In this document: one piece after another, positions 8,627 through 17,420 of the stretch | Layout of the letters: every line of letters begins with the position of its first letter | Position numbering within the stretch: the first letter of the stretch is position 1 | Assembly (NCBI RefSeq): GCF_003353055.1 | Contig: NZ_QKWJ01000028.1 | Coordinates: forward strand, 1 to 64,000 | Direction of reading: 5' to 3' | Source of the DNA: Cupriavidus lacunae | GTDB taxonomy: Bacteria > Pseudomonadota > Gammaproteobacteria > Burkholderiales > Burkholderiaceae | DNA: 64,000 nucleotides | The notes under the pieces: model-generated | The model's database searches: none | What the model saw: only the letters and a program-made list of their open reading frames with translations | Told to the model about the DNA's origin: nothing | Position numbers and translations under genes: made by a program

Positions 8627-9300
8627 GGTTTCGCTCCTTCGGCGCGCGTCTGCAGTTGGTGGTAGCGGTACTGGGCGCGGGCCTCGTCCAGGCGCATGCC
8701 GCCGGCGACTGCCTTGCGAATGGCGTTTTCGGCGGCTTCGATCTCTTCGGCGGCGGCGAGGATGCGCTCCTCGTGACCACGCGGAATCGACACCAGCCCG
8801 TCGGCATCGCCGCGCAGGATGTCGCTCGGGGCCACGCGAACGTCGCCGATATTCACCGGCACATTGGTGGCCTCCACTTGCACGCGGTCCTTGCCGGTGC
8901 GCATCCAGTTGTCGCGCGAGAACACCGGGTAGCCGAGCGACAGGCACAGGTGCACATCGCGATTGATGCCGTCGATCACGGTGCCAGCGATGCCGCGGCG
9001 ATGGGCGATCTCCGTCATGATGTCGCCCCAGACCGTGGCATCGGTGCGGCCGCCGTTGTCGAGCACGATCACGTGACCGGGCGGCACGTCGTCGATAAAG
9101 TCCCCGACGGTGCCCGGCGGGCTAGCGGCGGGACCGTAGAGGATGGTGAAGGCGCGGCCGGCCATGCGGAAGCCGGCGTCGCGCGGCTTGATGGCGCGGC
9201 ACTGGCCGACGATGCCGAGGCGGTCCATCGCGTCGCTGAGCGTGGCGGTGTCGAGCCTGCCCGCGCGAGCGACGTTGCGGTCTTCGATCTGTTCTGACAT
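8623..9300 (-). CDS. RraA-family aldolase, copy 2
   Basis: A 225-residue RraA-fold protein with DGINRD (Arg-Asp pair retained), a VWGDIM loop in place of WGE, and the family's PVFSRDN and VAPSDILRGDADG segments. The C-terminus carries a helical tail (EAENAIRKAVAGG) like that of class II pyruvate aldolases such as LigK/ProA. The start has an AAGGA site. It is 3 bases from copy 3 upstream and overlaps copy 1 by 4 bases, so all three are translated from one message. Sequence divergence between copies suggests different substrates rather than a recent duplication. Confidence 0.88.
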   Translation of the reverse strand: MSEQIEDRNVARAGRLDTATLSDAMDRLGIVGQCRAIKPRDAGFRMAGRAFTILYGPAASPPGTVGDFIDDVPPGHVIVLDNGGRTDATVWGDIMTEIAHRRGIAGTVIDGINRDVHLCLSLGYPVFSRDNWMRTGKDRVQVEATNVPVNIGDVRVAPSDILRGDADGLVSIPRGHEERILAAAEEIEAAENAIRKAVAGGMRLDEARAQYRYHQLQTRAEGAKP

Positions 9301-9303
9301 GAC

Positions 9304-9966
9304 TTAATCCTTCAGCATGAATTCGTAGTTGCCGCCCATGACCTGGCTCATCGGTGTGCCGGCCAAAACGGCCTTGGCCATGCGAGCTTCGCGGGCGACG
9401 ATGCCTTCCGCGGCCTCGAGAACCCGGTCGATGTTCGCCGCGGCGATGAAGATGACCGCGCTGCGGTCGGCGAGAACGTAGTCGCCGGCATCGACGTCCA
9501 CGTCCCACACGCGGATTGGCACGTTGGTGCCTTTCTCGACGACGCGGCCGCGGGCAGTGCGGGCCGTGAGGGAAGAGGCGAAGACGGGAAAGTTCATCGC
9601 ACGCGCTTCGTCGATGTCGCGCACCGGACCATCCGCAACCACGCCGGCGATACCTTTCACCTTCGCGCCGAGCGATAGCAGGCCGCCCCAACTACCGGCC
9701 TCGACACCGGTGCGCTGCTCGACGACGATCACGTCGTCCGCGCTGCCGGCCTCAATGGCGGTGGTGCCCAGGTGGCGCGGCTCGCCCGGTGGCGGCGCGC
9801 CCGTGCCGAGCTTCACGGTAATCACGCGACCGGCGATGCGTCCCTCGCCGGCTTCCTGCCGCACACCGCTCACCACGCCCGGCAGGCCGAGCTTGTCGAG
9901 TGTGTCGGATACCGCGCAGCAATCCAGCCGGCGCAGTCGGCGCACATATTCCTCAGGGGTGCTCAT
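9304..9966 (-). CDS. RraA-family aldolase, copy 3
   Basis: A 220-residue RraA-fold protein with ADGPVRD (Arg-Asp pair), a SWGGLLS loop and a conserved DYVLADRSAV segment. It is the least similar of the three, with a distinct N-terminus (RRLDCCAVSDTLDKLGLPG) also found in broad RraA-like enzymes. Its ATG overlaps the stop of the extradiol dioxygenase gene (ATGA at 9963-9966), coupling it tightly to ring cleavage. The role is inferred to be aldol cleavage or oxaloacetate-type decarboxylation of a downstream intermediate. Confidence 0.87.
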   Translation of the reverse strand: MSTPEEYVRRLRRLDCCAVSDTLDKLGLPGVVSGVRQEAGEGRIAGRVITVKLGTGAPPPGEPRHLGTTAIEAGSADDVIVVEQRTGVEAGSWGGLLSLGAKVKGIAGVVADGPVRDIDEARAMNFPVFASSLTARTARGRVVEKGTNVPIRVWDVDVDAGDYVLADRSAVIFIAAANIDRVLEAAEGIVAREARMAKAVLAGTPMSQVMGGNYEFMLKD

Positions 9967-10979
9967 TGGATGCGTTCCTTGTTGTTGTCGGGTCGCCAGC
10001 AGGCGAACCCCATGGCATTGCCCGTTCCGGCCTCGCTGCGATAGCAGGGCACGTAGTCGATCACTTCCATGCTGAAGCCGAGCTCGTCCATCGCGCCGGC
10101 CACGGGAATCCAGTTCTTGACCTCGGAGGTCCCGGCCTGGAAGATCGCCTCGCCCAGTCCCTCCACGGGCGCGAAGTCATGCGCGCGCATGCTGTCGAGG
10201 ATCAACTGATCGACGGTCTCGTCGATGACGAAGTGGGTCAGGCCGCCCGAGGCGATGATGGCCACGCGTGCGTCGCTGTCCCACGACTGGATGGCACGCG
10301 CCAGCGAACGTCCGAACGCATGGCAACGGGCTGCGGTTGGCTGATTGGGCGGATAGAACGTGTTGATCAGCACCGGCACGGTGGGAATCACCTGGTCTTT
10401 CATCAGTTGCCGGAACACGAAGCCAAAGGCGTGCGGCGTCTCTGTTGCGGAAAGGTGTTTCAGTGCCGTGATGTCGAAGCCGTCGGCCACGGCGCGTTCG
10501 ATCATGTGACGGCCCAGCGCCGGCACGCCGGCATAGGTTGCTTCCGGCGGCATGTAGCCGGGCATGGCGTGGGCCACGCCTGGCGGCAGCCGCGACAGCT
10601 TCTCGTCGCTGATCATGTTGTTGACGATGGTTTCGCCCCACATTACGCTGAAGGCGGGCACCAGCATGTCGTCGAAGATTTCCATCTGGTCGTTGCCGAC
10701 GATCACTGCCACATCTGGGCGGGCGTCGGCGAGCACCTGCGACATGCGTTCGATGGCCTGCATGCAGCGAGCGTGCCGAACCTCCCACATTTCCGGCGTG
10801 ATCTGAGCGGCCAGGTTTTCCGACGCGCGATGCTGCACCAGCTCGTCGAACGTCCATGTGCGACCCTGGTAGTGATGCAGGCTGCGGCGGTCGTCGGGCA
10901 GGCGCGAGCCCCACGTGTGCGGCGGCGTGACCAGCATGGGACCATGCGAGGTACCCATGCCCAGTACGATTTCTGCCAT
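9963..10979 (-). CDS. Class III (LigB-type) extradiol ring-cleavage dioxygenase
   Basis: A 338-residue protein of the LigB/gallate-dioxygenase superfamily. GMGTSHGP places a candidate iron-ligand His at residue 12. Further candidates are a His in WEVRHARC near 69, a His in GGLTHFV and a Glu in GTSEVKNW. Such Fe(II) enzymes cleave catecholic rings next to the hydroxyls. Unlike LigAB, no separate small alpha subunit gene is adjacent, resembling single-chain members such as gallate dioxygenase or DesZ. The ribosome binding site is AGGAGAC. Placement between a LigJ-like hydratase and RraA aldolases supports a 4,5-cleavage type pathway. Confidence 0.88.
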   Translation of the reverse strand: MAEIVLGMGTSHGPMLVTPPHTWGSRLPDDRRSLHHYQGRTWTFDELVQHRASENLAAQITPEMWEVRHARCMQAIERMSQVLADARPDVAVIVGNDQMEIFDDMLVPAFSVMWGETIVNNMISDEKLSRLPPGVAHAMPGYMPPEATYAGVPALGRHMIERAVADGFDITALKHLSATETPHAFGFVFRQLMKDQVIPTVPVLINTFYPPNQPTAARCHAFGRSLARAIQSWDSDARVAIIASGGLTHFVIDETVDQLILDSMRAHDFAPVEGLGEAIFQAGTSEVKNWIPVAGAMDELGFSMEVIDYVPCYRSEAGTGNAMGFACWRPDNNKERIQ

Positions 10980-11009
10980 GGTTGGTCTCCTCCGGGCGTC
11001 GTCGCGCGT

Positions 11010-12023
11010 TTAGCGGTACGCCGCCAAGTCGAGATTGAACAGCTTCTGCGCGTTGCCGAAGAAGATCTGGTCTCTCTCTTCCGGCGACAGCCAGTCGAAG
11101 CCCTGGATGAACGGCTTGATGTCGTCGAAGGTGCGGCCGGTAGCCGGGTTGGTCTGCGAGCCCACGCCGGGGCACTCGGCGCCGAACAGGCAGCGGTCCG
11201 CGCCGACGGTTTTGATCAGTAGGCGCAGCGACTCCTCGGAATACAGCACGGTGTCGTAGTAGAGATTGCGCATTCCGGCGAGGAAGTCGCGTCCCGCGCG
11301 CGCGGCGCCGGACTGAAAGCGGCCGATCTGGTAGGGGATCGAACCCCCGCCGTGCGACACCAGGATTTTCAGCGACGGGAAGTCATTGAACACGTCGGAG
11401 TTCACCAGGCCGAACACCGCGATGGTCTCTTCATTGATGAAGTGGACCGTGTACGGCGAGCGAGCGGAGTGCGAGCCGGTGGCGTGGATGTGCGCGGGAA
11501 TGTCGAGCTCGCACAGCTTCTCGTAGAGCGGATACCAGTAGCGGTCGCCCAGCGGTGGCGCTTCGGAGCCGTTGTTCTCGAATGGGTCCGGATTGAGCAG
11601 CACGCCGCGGAAGCCCAGTTCCTTCACGCAGCGTTCCAGTTCCGGCAGCACCACTTCGATGGGATCGCCGGCCACCTGCGGCAGCCCGCCCACGCCGATG
11701 AAGCGCTTGGGCAGCAGCTTCACCGTGCGGGCGATGATGTTGTTGGTCTCCTCGGTGAACCAGTGCACCAGCTTGCCCGGCTTCGTGCTGTGCATCATCT
11801 GGAACGGACGCGGTGACAGCAGTTGGACGGTGGTGCCAGCGCGGTCGAGCAGGTCGATGTGCCCGGCCGGACCCATCTCCTTGCGGTTGGCGTAGTGCAG
11901 GATCTCTTCGTCCGTCACCTCGGGCATCTTGCGCCCGTGCTCGCCGCGGTGCGACAGGATGTGAGCCTTGTAGACCCAGAGTTCGGCGGGCGGGCTGACG
12001 TGGCCGTGGCAGTCAATGATCAT
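11010..12023 (-). CDS. Amidohydrolase-superfamily hydratase, LigJ-like (4-oxalomesaconate hydratase type)
   Basis: A 337-residue TIM-barrel metal enzyme. Metal-site candidates are His6 and His8 (DCHGHVSP), the HIH at 178-180, His224 (SHGGG) and Glu283 (FGAECPG). This spacing matches LigJ, the zinc 4-oxalomesaconate hydratase of the protocatechuate 4,5-cleavage pathway, and differs from true ACMSD decarboxylases, which have Asp at the last position. The product would be the substrate for the RraA-type aldolases encoded downstream. The ribosome binding site is CGGAGACA. It lies 30 bases before the dioxygenase gene in the same operon. Confidence 0.82.
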   Translation of the reverse strand: MIIDCHGHVSPPAELWVYKAHILSHRGEHGRKMPEVTDEEILHYANRKEMGPAGHIDLLDRAGTTVQLLSPRPFQMMHSTKPGKLVHWFTEETNNIIARTVKLLPKRFIGVGGLPQVAGDPIEVVLPELERCVKELGFRGVLLNPDPFENNGSEAPPLGDRYWYPLYEKLCELDIPAHIHATGSHSARSPYTVHFINEETIAVFGLVNSDVFNDFPSLKILVSHGGGSIPYQIGRFQSGAARAGRDFLAGMRNLYYDTVLYSEESLRLLIKTVGADRCLFGAECPGVGSQTNPATGRTFDDIKPFIQGFDWLSPEERDQIFFGNAQKLFNLDLAAYR

Positions 12024-12051
12024 GGGATGTCTCCGGTTGGGATGAAATGAC

Positions 12052-13014
12052 TTACAGGTCGAGGATCAGCCGCTCGCCCTTGCAGCCCGAGCAGCAGATC
12101 ATCATGGTGTTGTTGGCCGCCTTCTCCGGTTCGGAGAGGATGGCGTCGCGGTGGTCGGGAATGCCGGACAGCACGCGCGTCTCGCAGGCGCCGCACACGC
12201 CTTCCTCGCAGGAGTGCGCCACTTCCACGCCGGCATCCTTGAGCACCTGCAGGATGGTTTTGCCACCCGGTACCTGAAGCGATTTACCGCTGCGCTTCAG
12301 TTCGACCGTGTAGCCGCCGTCCAGCGCGGCTTCCTGCTTCGCGGTGAAATACTCGACGTGGACCTGCGCCGCAGGCAGGTGGGCCGTGGCTGCCTCAAAG
12401 GCAGCGAGCATCGGGCCAGGGCCGCAGCAATAGAAATGCGCGTTGGCCGGCTGTGCCTTCACAACCTCGACGATGTCGAGCACGCCGCCCGCTTCCGCGT
12501 CGATGTGCAGGTGCAGGTTCTCGTAGCTGCGCAATTCCTCGAGGAAGGCGACGTCGACGCGGTCGCGGCACGAGTACACCAGCGTCATCGAGCGGCCCAG
12601 CGCCTTCAGGCGCCTCGCCATGCACAGGATCGGCGTGATTCCGATGCCGCCGCCGACCAGCACCGAATGCTCGGCCTCCTCGTTCAGCGGGAAATTGTTG
12701 CGCGGCGGCTCGACGTGGATCACCGCGCCGGGGCGCAACTGCTCGTGCATGAAGCTCGAACCGCCGCGGCTTTTGGGGTCGCGCTTCACCCCTACCTGGT
12801 AGCGCCGCGGCTCGCTGCCCCCTTCGAGCAGTGAGTACTGGCGCACCAGGCCATTGGGCAGGTGCAAGCCGATATGCGAACCCGGCTCGCACGGTGGCAG
12901 CGCAGCGCCCGCCGGGGACGCGAAGGCGTAGAGCAGCGTGTCGCGGGCGAGGAATTGAATCGACTCCAGGCGCAACTCAAGGAGGGCGCCTGTGGACTGG
13001 GGCAGGTCGTTCAT
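12052..13014 (-). CDS. VanB/phthalate-dioxygenase-reductase-type oxidoreductase (FMN, NADH, 2Fe-2S)
   Basis: A 320-residue electron-transfer protein. It has an N-terminal flavin domain with the RQYSLLEG FMN motif, a nucleotide-binding domain with GGGIGITPI, and a C-terminal plant-type ferredoxin domain with the cysteine pattern CEEGVCGAC and a distal Cys in MICCSGC. It would pass electrons from NADH to a Rieske oxygenase. It is the only such reductase in the window, while two Rieske oxygenases are encoded in the divergent arm (16160, 23445), so it may serve both. It is the first gene of the minus-strand arm, with GGAGACAC before its ATG. Confidence 0.92.
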   Translation of the reverse strand: MNDLPQSTGALLELRLESIQFLARDTLLYAFASPAGAALPPCEPGSHIGLHLPNGLVRQYSLLEGGSEPRRYQVGVKRDPKSRGGSSFMHEQLRPGAVIHVEPPRNNFPLNEEAEHSVLVGGGIGITPILCMARRLKALGRSMTLVYSCRDRVDVAFLEELRSYENLHLHIDAEAGGVLDIVEVVKAQPANAHFYCCGPGPMLAAFEAATAHLPAAQVHVEYFTAKQEAALDGGYTVELKRSGKSLQVPGGKTILQVLKDAGVEVAHSCEEGVCGACETRVLSGIPDHRDAILSEPEKAANNTMMICCSGCKGERLILDL

Positions 13015-13286
13015 GTGTGTCTCCAGTGACGACGTTCAGTGATGCGGCGAGGCTTATGCCTGCCGGCGCCTGGCGCCCGAAGCGGGCGGTGGGCCGAATC
13101 AGGTGAGGGCCGTTGTCGCTCGCCTCGTCGTTGACGCGAAATTCTTTTTTGCATATTATTTCGACTAACAATAAAAAAGTCAAAGCATCTTGATGCACGG
13201 ACTTTCCCGGGCATCGGCCCGAAGGGCACATCACTGGCGGAAACCCGCGGCGGCATCGTGCAGCGCAGGAGCACCCTCCGCGTCAC
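13015..13286. promoter_or_regulatory. Divergent promoter region of the two catabolic arms
   Basis: The 272-base gap between the divergent reductase and beta-propeller genes is AT-rich in 13141-13180, unlike its surroundings. It contains ATATTATT at 13153-13160, the reverse complement of the AATAATAT core found before the porin at 21271 and before 33578. This is the natural place for the main catabolic promoters and a GntR operator. Confidence 0.5.
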
Positions 13287-14444
13287 ATGGAAATGGAGAA
13301 CAAATTGATCGCAGTCCTCTCTTGCAACGGCGGCACGGTCACACACGGCAGCGGCCCGGCCACACAACTCTTCGTCGCCACCTTGCGTGGCATGCATGTA
13401 TTCGAGCGGACAGGGCAGGGTTCGCCCTGGCAGCGGACCCGCTCGGCGTTGGAAGACCGGCATGTGAGCGCGCTGCTGTATGAGCCGCAGTCGGAGCTGC
13501 TCTTTGCCGGCGCGCACGGCAAGGGCGGCATGTGGGTCAGTCGCGACCTCGGCGTCACCTGGGAGCCGCGCGGCAACGGCTTGAAGAGCGATCACGTCTA
13601 CACGCTGGCGGCTCAACAGCGCGACGGCCGCGTGGTGCTCTATCTCGGGACCGAGCCCTCGGCCCTGTATCGCAGCGACGACCTAGGCGAGAACTGGGTG
13701 GAAGTCTCAGCCATGCTGTCCGTGCCGGACCAGGACAAGTGGACATTCCCGCCACCGCCGCACGTCGCACACGTCAAGAATGTGGCCTTTCATCCGGCGC
13801 AACCCGACACGCTGTACGTATGCATCGAGCAGGGCGCGTTGCTGAAGACGACGGACGACGGTGCCACCTGGACCGAGCCGCGCAGCTATGAGTCCGAGCA
13901 GGACAAGTTCTATCACGACAATCACCGCGTTCTGATCCGCCCGTCGAACCCCGCACAGCTTTTCATGTGTGGCGGCGAAGGCCTGCACTACAGCGCAGAC
14001 GCCGGAGAGACCTGGACCCACCTGATGACGCGTGCGGACCGCATCGGCTATCCCGATGCCATGTTCATCGACCCGCGCGACGAGAACGTCCTGTACCTCG
14101 GCGGGCCCGGCAACGCCCCTCGCGAGTGGGGCGCCAAGCGCAGCGCCGATGCCACCGTGCTGCGCAGCCGCGATGGCGGCGCAACGTGGGAGGAAATCCG
14201 CAACGGCCTGCCGGCAGAAGTCATCGGCAACATCGAAGGCATGGGCTTGTATCAATGGGCCGACCAGGTGATGCTGCTGGCCGGCACCGCGACCGGCGAA
14301 ACCTACGCCAGCGAAGACGGTGGCGAGAACTGGTACACGGTTGCCGACGACCTGCCCCCAATCTCGAAGGGCGGTCACTACCGCTGGTTCCTGCAAGTCG
14401 ACGAGCGCGAGCAGGTAGAGGACCGCATGCGCACCGGCACCTGA
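13287..14444 (+). CDS. BNR/sialidase-like beta-propeller protein
   Basis: A 385-residue protein with repeated Asp-box-like motifs (SRDLGVTWE, SDDLGENWV, TTDDGATWT, SADAGETWT, SRDGGATWE, SEDGGENWY) spaced roughly 45-65 residues apart, as in BNR/sialidase or photosystem-assembly-type six-blade propellers. No signal peptide is visible, so it is probably cytosolic. The sialidase catalytic Arg triad and Tyr/Glu pair were not identified, so glycosidase activity should not be assumed. It is the first gene of the plus-strand catabolic arm. Homologues in such clusters might act as lactonases or scaffolds; that is only a guess. Confidence 0.8.
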   Translation: MEMENKLIAVLSCNGGTVTHGSGPATQLFVATLRGMHVFERTGQGSPWQRTRSALEDRHVSALLYEPQSELLFAGAHGKGGMWVSRDLGVTWEPRGNGLKSDHVYTLAAQQRDGRVVLYLGTEPSALYRSDDLGENWVEVSAMLSVPDQDKWTFPPPPHVAHVKNVAFHPAQPDTLYVCIEQGALLKTTDDGATWTEPRSYESEQDKFYHDNHRVLIRPSNPAQLFMCGGEGLHYSADAGETWTHLMTRADRIGYPDAMFIDPRDENVLYLGGPGNAPREWGAKRSADATVLRSRDGGATWEEIRNGLPAEVIGNIEGMGLYQWADQVMLLAGTATGETYASEDGGENWYTVADDLPPISKGGHYRWFLQVDEREQVEDRMRTGT

Positions 14445-14547
14445 CGGCCGACCCCGGTCGAACCATTCAGAAACGACGAACCTTGCCTCGCCGCGGCGTC
14501 AACGGCGCGCGGCGCGGAGGCGTACGTCCTCATACAGGAGACAAGAC

Positions 14548-15765
14548 GTGAGCACATCCCCCCTGGCAACCTCTTCCGGTAGCCTGCCCGTACTGGCCAG
14601 CCACGACGCTGCCATTGCCGCGGCGCGTGCGCTGCACGAGAAGATCCGCGGCCGCGCCGACCGCACCGAAAGCGAGCGCATCGTATCTGCGGAGACCATC
14701 CGCGACCTGATGGATGCGGGCCTGTTCGGCGTCGTGACGCCGCGCATGTTTGGCGGATCGGAACTGGGCTTCGCCACGCTAGTCGACGTGACTGCCGAGA
14801 TCGCCTCCGCGTGCGGCTCGACCGGCTGGGTCTACGGCGTGCTGGCCGGCCATAGCTGGATGCTGAACCTGTTCCCGCTGCAGGTGCAGCGCGAGGTGAT
14901 GAGCGCCGACCGCGTGCTGACCGCCACCGTGTTCCGTCTCGGCGGCACCGTCACTGAAGTGGACGGCGGCTATCGGTTGATCAACGGCGACGGCCGCTTC
15001 TGCTCCGGCATCGACCACGTGCAATGGGTCATTGTCGGCAATGCGGTGCAGCGAGAAGGCCAGCCGCCCGAACCGCGCTTCTTCGTGGTGCCGCGCGAAG
15101 ACATCGAGATTGTCGACGACTGGTTCACGGCTGGCATGCGCGGCACCGGCAGCCGTTCCATCCGCATTGCCGAAACCTTCATTCCGGCGCATCGCTCGGT
15201 ATCGGTGAAGGACATGATGTCGGGCACGGCCGATGAAACCGGATCGGTGCGCGCGCCGATCTACCGGATGCCGTTCCAGAACGTCACGCCGTTCTCGCTG
15301 GTGGGCGCGCCACTAGGCATGGCGCGTGCGGCGGTGCGGTCATTCTCGGAAGGGCTGGCGGCGCGCCTGGCCACGTTCAGCAGCGAGCAGGCAGCCGAGC
15401 AGTCGGCCACGTTCGCACGGGTGGCTGAATCGGTGGCCGAGATTGACGCGGCGCTGGCGGTGGTGCGCGAGGATGCGCGCCGCGTGGACAGTGCGGACGA
15501 TCCCCGCTCGATCAGCGACCTGGACTGGGCACGCATTCCGCGCGACTGGGCCTATGCCGCGCAGAAGGCGCGCTACGCGGTGAACGCGCTGTTCGAGGCC
15601 GCCGGCGGGTCCGGCATCTACAACAGCTCCGAGTTGCAGCGGATCTGGCGCGACGTGAATTCTGCCGCCCAGCACTTCGCCTTTACGTGGGACAGCGCCA
15701 TGACCAGCTACGGACGTGCGGTCATTGGCCTGCAGCCCTCGAAATTCGGCCCCAAGGGCCGGTAA
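14548..15765 (+). CDS. Acyl-CoA-dehydrogenase-like flavin monooxygenase (HsaA/HpaB-type oxygenase component)
   Basis: A 405-residue protein with the acyl-CoA dehydrogenase fold and the type-2 C-terminal domain. EIASACGSTGWVYGVLAGH and the GMRGTGS loop are typical of flavin-dependent hydroxylases such as HsaA and related two-component oxygenases. The usual acyl-CoA dehydrogenase catalytic Glu context is absent. It would use reduced flavin from the reductase at 6615 to hydroxylate an aromatic ring. The start is a GTG with AGGAGACAA upstream. The next gene begins 23 bases after its stop. Confidence 0.87.
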   Translation: MSTSPLATSSGSLPVLASHDAAIAAARALHEKIRGRADRTESERIVSAETIRDLMDAGLFGVVTPRMFGGSELGFATLVDVTAEIASACGSTGWVYGVLAGHSWMLNLFPLQVQREVMSADRVLTATVFRLGGTVTEVDGGYRLINGDGRFCSGIDHVQWVIVGNAVQREGQPPEPRFFVVPREDIEIVDDWFTAGMRGTGSRSIRIAETFIPAHRSVSVKDMMSGTADETGSVRAPIYRMPFQNVTPFSLVGAPLGMARAAVRSFSEGLAARLATFSSEQAAEQSATFARVAESVAEIDAALAVVREDARRVDSADDPRSISDLDWARIPRDWAYAAQKARYAVNALFEAAGGSGIYNSSELQRIWRDVNSAAQHFAFTWDSAMTSYGRAVIGLQPSKFGPKGR

Positions 15766-15788
15766 CGGCGCGCAGAGTGGAGAGCCCC

Positions 15789-16097
15789 ATGGATGCCGAA
15801 AACCTGACTTCCATCGACGACTATTCGGCCGCCACGCTGTCGTCGATCTGCGAGCGAATGGCGGTTTCCCACGAGGTGGAGCACATGATCTACCGGGAAT
15901 CCGAACTGGACGAAGTCTGGCGCCTGCTCGACGCCGACGTCGCCAATGCTGCGCGCGACGGGCGGAATGCACAGCAATTGGAGCGCCTGGAGGCGATGCG
16001 CTCGCTCGTGATCGAAGCACACGACCTGGTTGGCAACGACGGAGACACCGTTGCCGCCCGTGAACGACTCGGCCGCGCCATCGCGCTTCTGGACTGA
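15789..16097 (+). CDS. Small hypothetical protein between monooxygenase and Rieske genes
   Basis: A 102-residue acidic, helical, soluble protein with no signal peptide or cysteine cluster beyond a single CERM. The ATG at 15789 is preceded by GTGGAGAG. The sequence (SICERMAVSHEVEHMIYRE and an Ala/Arg-rich helix) is not one I recognise. Its place between a two-component monooxygenase and a Rieske oxygenase, in the same direction with short gaps, suggests an accessory or assembly role. Codon use resembles its neighbours, so it is probably a real gene. Confidence 0.75.
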   Translation: MDAENLTSIDDYSAATLSSICERMAVSHEVEHMIYRESELDEVWRLLDADVANAARDGRNAQQLERLEAMRSLVIEAHDLVGNDGDTVAARERLGRAIALLD

Positions 16098-16100
16098 AGC

Positions 16101-16118
16101 CGGCGCACGCCGTTTTTT
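16101..16118 (+). terminator. Short GC hairpin with T-run upstream of Rieske gene
   Basis: CGGC-GCAC-GCCG at 16101-16112 can fold into a 4-base-pair stem with a 4-base loop and is followed by six T at 16113-16118. It lies between the 102-residue gene and the Rieske gene. The stem is short, so it would be at most a partial terminator within the operon. Confidence 0.3.
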
Positions 16119-16159
16119 CCCCACAAAGACGATACACCGATTCAAGGATAGGAGGACCT

Positions 16160-17413
16160 ATGCTCACTCGCGAAGACAACAATGTGCTGACCCAGGTTGG
16201 CCGCGGCACCCCGATGGGCGAACTGATCCGGCGCTTCTGGATCCCGGCGCTTCTGGCATCCGAGATTGCCGAGCCCGGTGGCAAGCCCGTGCGCGTGCGG
16301 TTACTCGGCGAAGACCTCGTGGCCTTTCGTGATACCGACGGCAAGGTGGGCCTGCTCGATGAGCAATGCCCGCACCGCCGCGCATCGCTGGCGCTGGGCG
16401 ACAACTCCGACGGCGGCCTGCGCTGCCTCTACCACGGCTGGAAGTTCGCCACCGACGGCACCTGCCTGGACACGCCCACCGAGCCGTCCGGTTCCGCCTT
16501 CTGCTCGCGGATTCGCGCGCAGGCTTACCCGACGCGGGAAGCGGGCGGCGTGATCTGGACCTACATGGGCCCTGCCGCCGAGGAGCCGCAGTTCCCGGAA
16601 TTCGAGTGGCTGTTGTACCCTGCCGTCAACGCCGTGCCTTTCAAGGTACTGGAAGACTGCAATTACGCGCAGGCGGTGGAAGGTACCATCGACTCGGCCC
16701 ATGCCGGCGTGCTCCACCGCGAGCAGCCGTGGAGCGCGCCCGCGAAGTACGACCATGAGCGCGACCTGCAACCGAAAATCGAAGTCGAATACACCAAGTA
16801 CGGGCTGCGCTACGCGGGCGTGCGCAACTTCCGCGAGGAAGGCAAGCTGCATGCGCGCGTGACTGAAGTGGTGCTGCCGTTCTTCACGCTGATTCCGCCC
16901 GACGGGTTCGGCGTGCGCAAGAACCGCCGCATGGCCAATGCGTTCGTTCCGCGCGACGACGAATCAACCTGGCACATCCAGTGGTTCTTCGACGATACCC
17001 AGCCGGTGGATATTGCCTACCGTATCGAGGAGGGTGGCCACTGGGTCGACGAGAACTTCCGCAAGAAGCTCAACATTGACAACTGGTATGAGCAGGACCG
17101 CGAGTGGATGAAGACGGGGTCGATGTCGGGCATCAAGGGCATCCTGACGCAGGACCACGCGGTCAGCGAGACGCAGGGCCGCATCCTGGACCGTACCAAG
17201 GAGCACCTCGGCACGTCCGACGTGGCCGTGGTGGCCTGGCGTCGCCAGATGATCCGCACTGCGCGCGCCCTGGCCGAGCGGGGCGAAGCGCCGAGCGTGC
17301 TGACGGCGCCGATCCCGTTCCCCCAGATTCGCGCTGCCACGGTGATCTTCAGCAACGAGCGCACGTGGAAGCAGGAAGTCCCGCTCAATCCCGACGTAGC
17401 TCTGACGGCCTGA
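16160..17413 (+). CDS. Rieske aromatic-ring oxygenase, alpha subunit (phthalate-dioxygenase type)
   Basis: A 417-residue oxygenase. The Rieske site is Cys70-x-His72 and Cys89-x2-His92 (CPHRRASL, CLYHGWKF). The mononuclear iron site includes His181 and His186 in EGTIDSAHAGVLH. This is the group I layout of phthalate 4,5-dioxygenase and related O-demethylases, which use a VanB-like reductase; that gene is at 12052. No beta subunit is encoded nearby. The ribosome binding site is AGGAGGACC. It is followed 7 bases later by an amidohydrolase gene. Confidence 0.92.
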   Translation: MLTREDNNVLTQVGRGTPMGELIRRFWIPALLASEIAEPGGKPVRVRLLGEDLVAFRDTDGKVGLLDEQCPHRRASLALGDNSDGGLRCLYHGWKFATDGTCLDTPTEPSGSAFCSRIRAQAYPTREAGGVIWTYMGPAAEEPQFPEFEWLLYPAVNAVPFKVLEDCNYAQAVEGTIDSAHAGVLHREQPWSAPAKYDHERDLQPKIEVEYTKYGLRYAGVRNFREEGKLHARVTEVVLPFFTLIPPDGFGVRKNRRMANAFVPRDDESTWHIQWFFDDTQPVDIAYRIEEGGHWVDENFRKKLNIDNWYEQDREWMKTGSMSGIKGILTQDHAVSETQGRILDRTKEHLGTSDVAVVAWRRQMIRTARALAERGEAPSVLTAPIPFPQIRAATVIFSNERTWKQEVPLNPDVALTA

Positions 17414-17420
17414 CACCGCG

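Noticed and set aside
11010..12023. Assignment as ACMSD-type decarboxylase
   Set aside because: The Glu in FGAECPG and overall motif spacing match LigJ-type hydratases better than decarboxylases, which carry Asp there.
13287..14444. Assignment as an exo-alpha-sialidase
   Set aside because: Only Asp-box repeats are visible; the catalytic residues and a signal peptide were not found, so the enzymatic name was not used.
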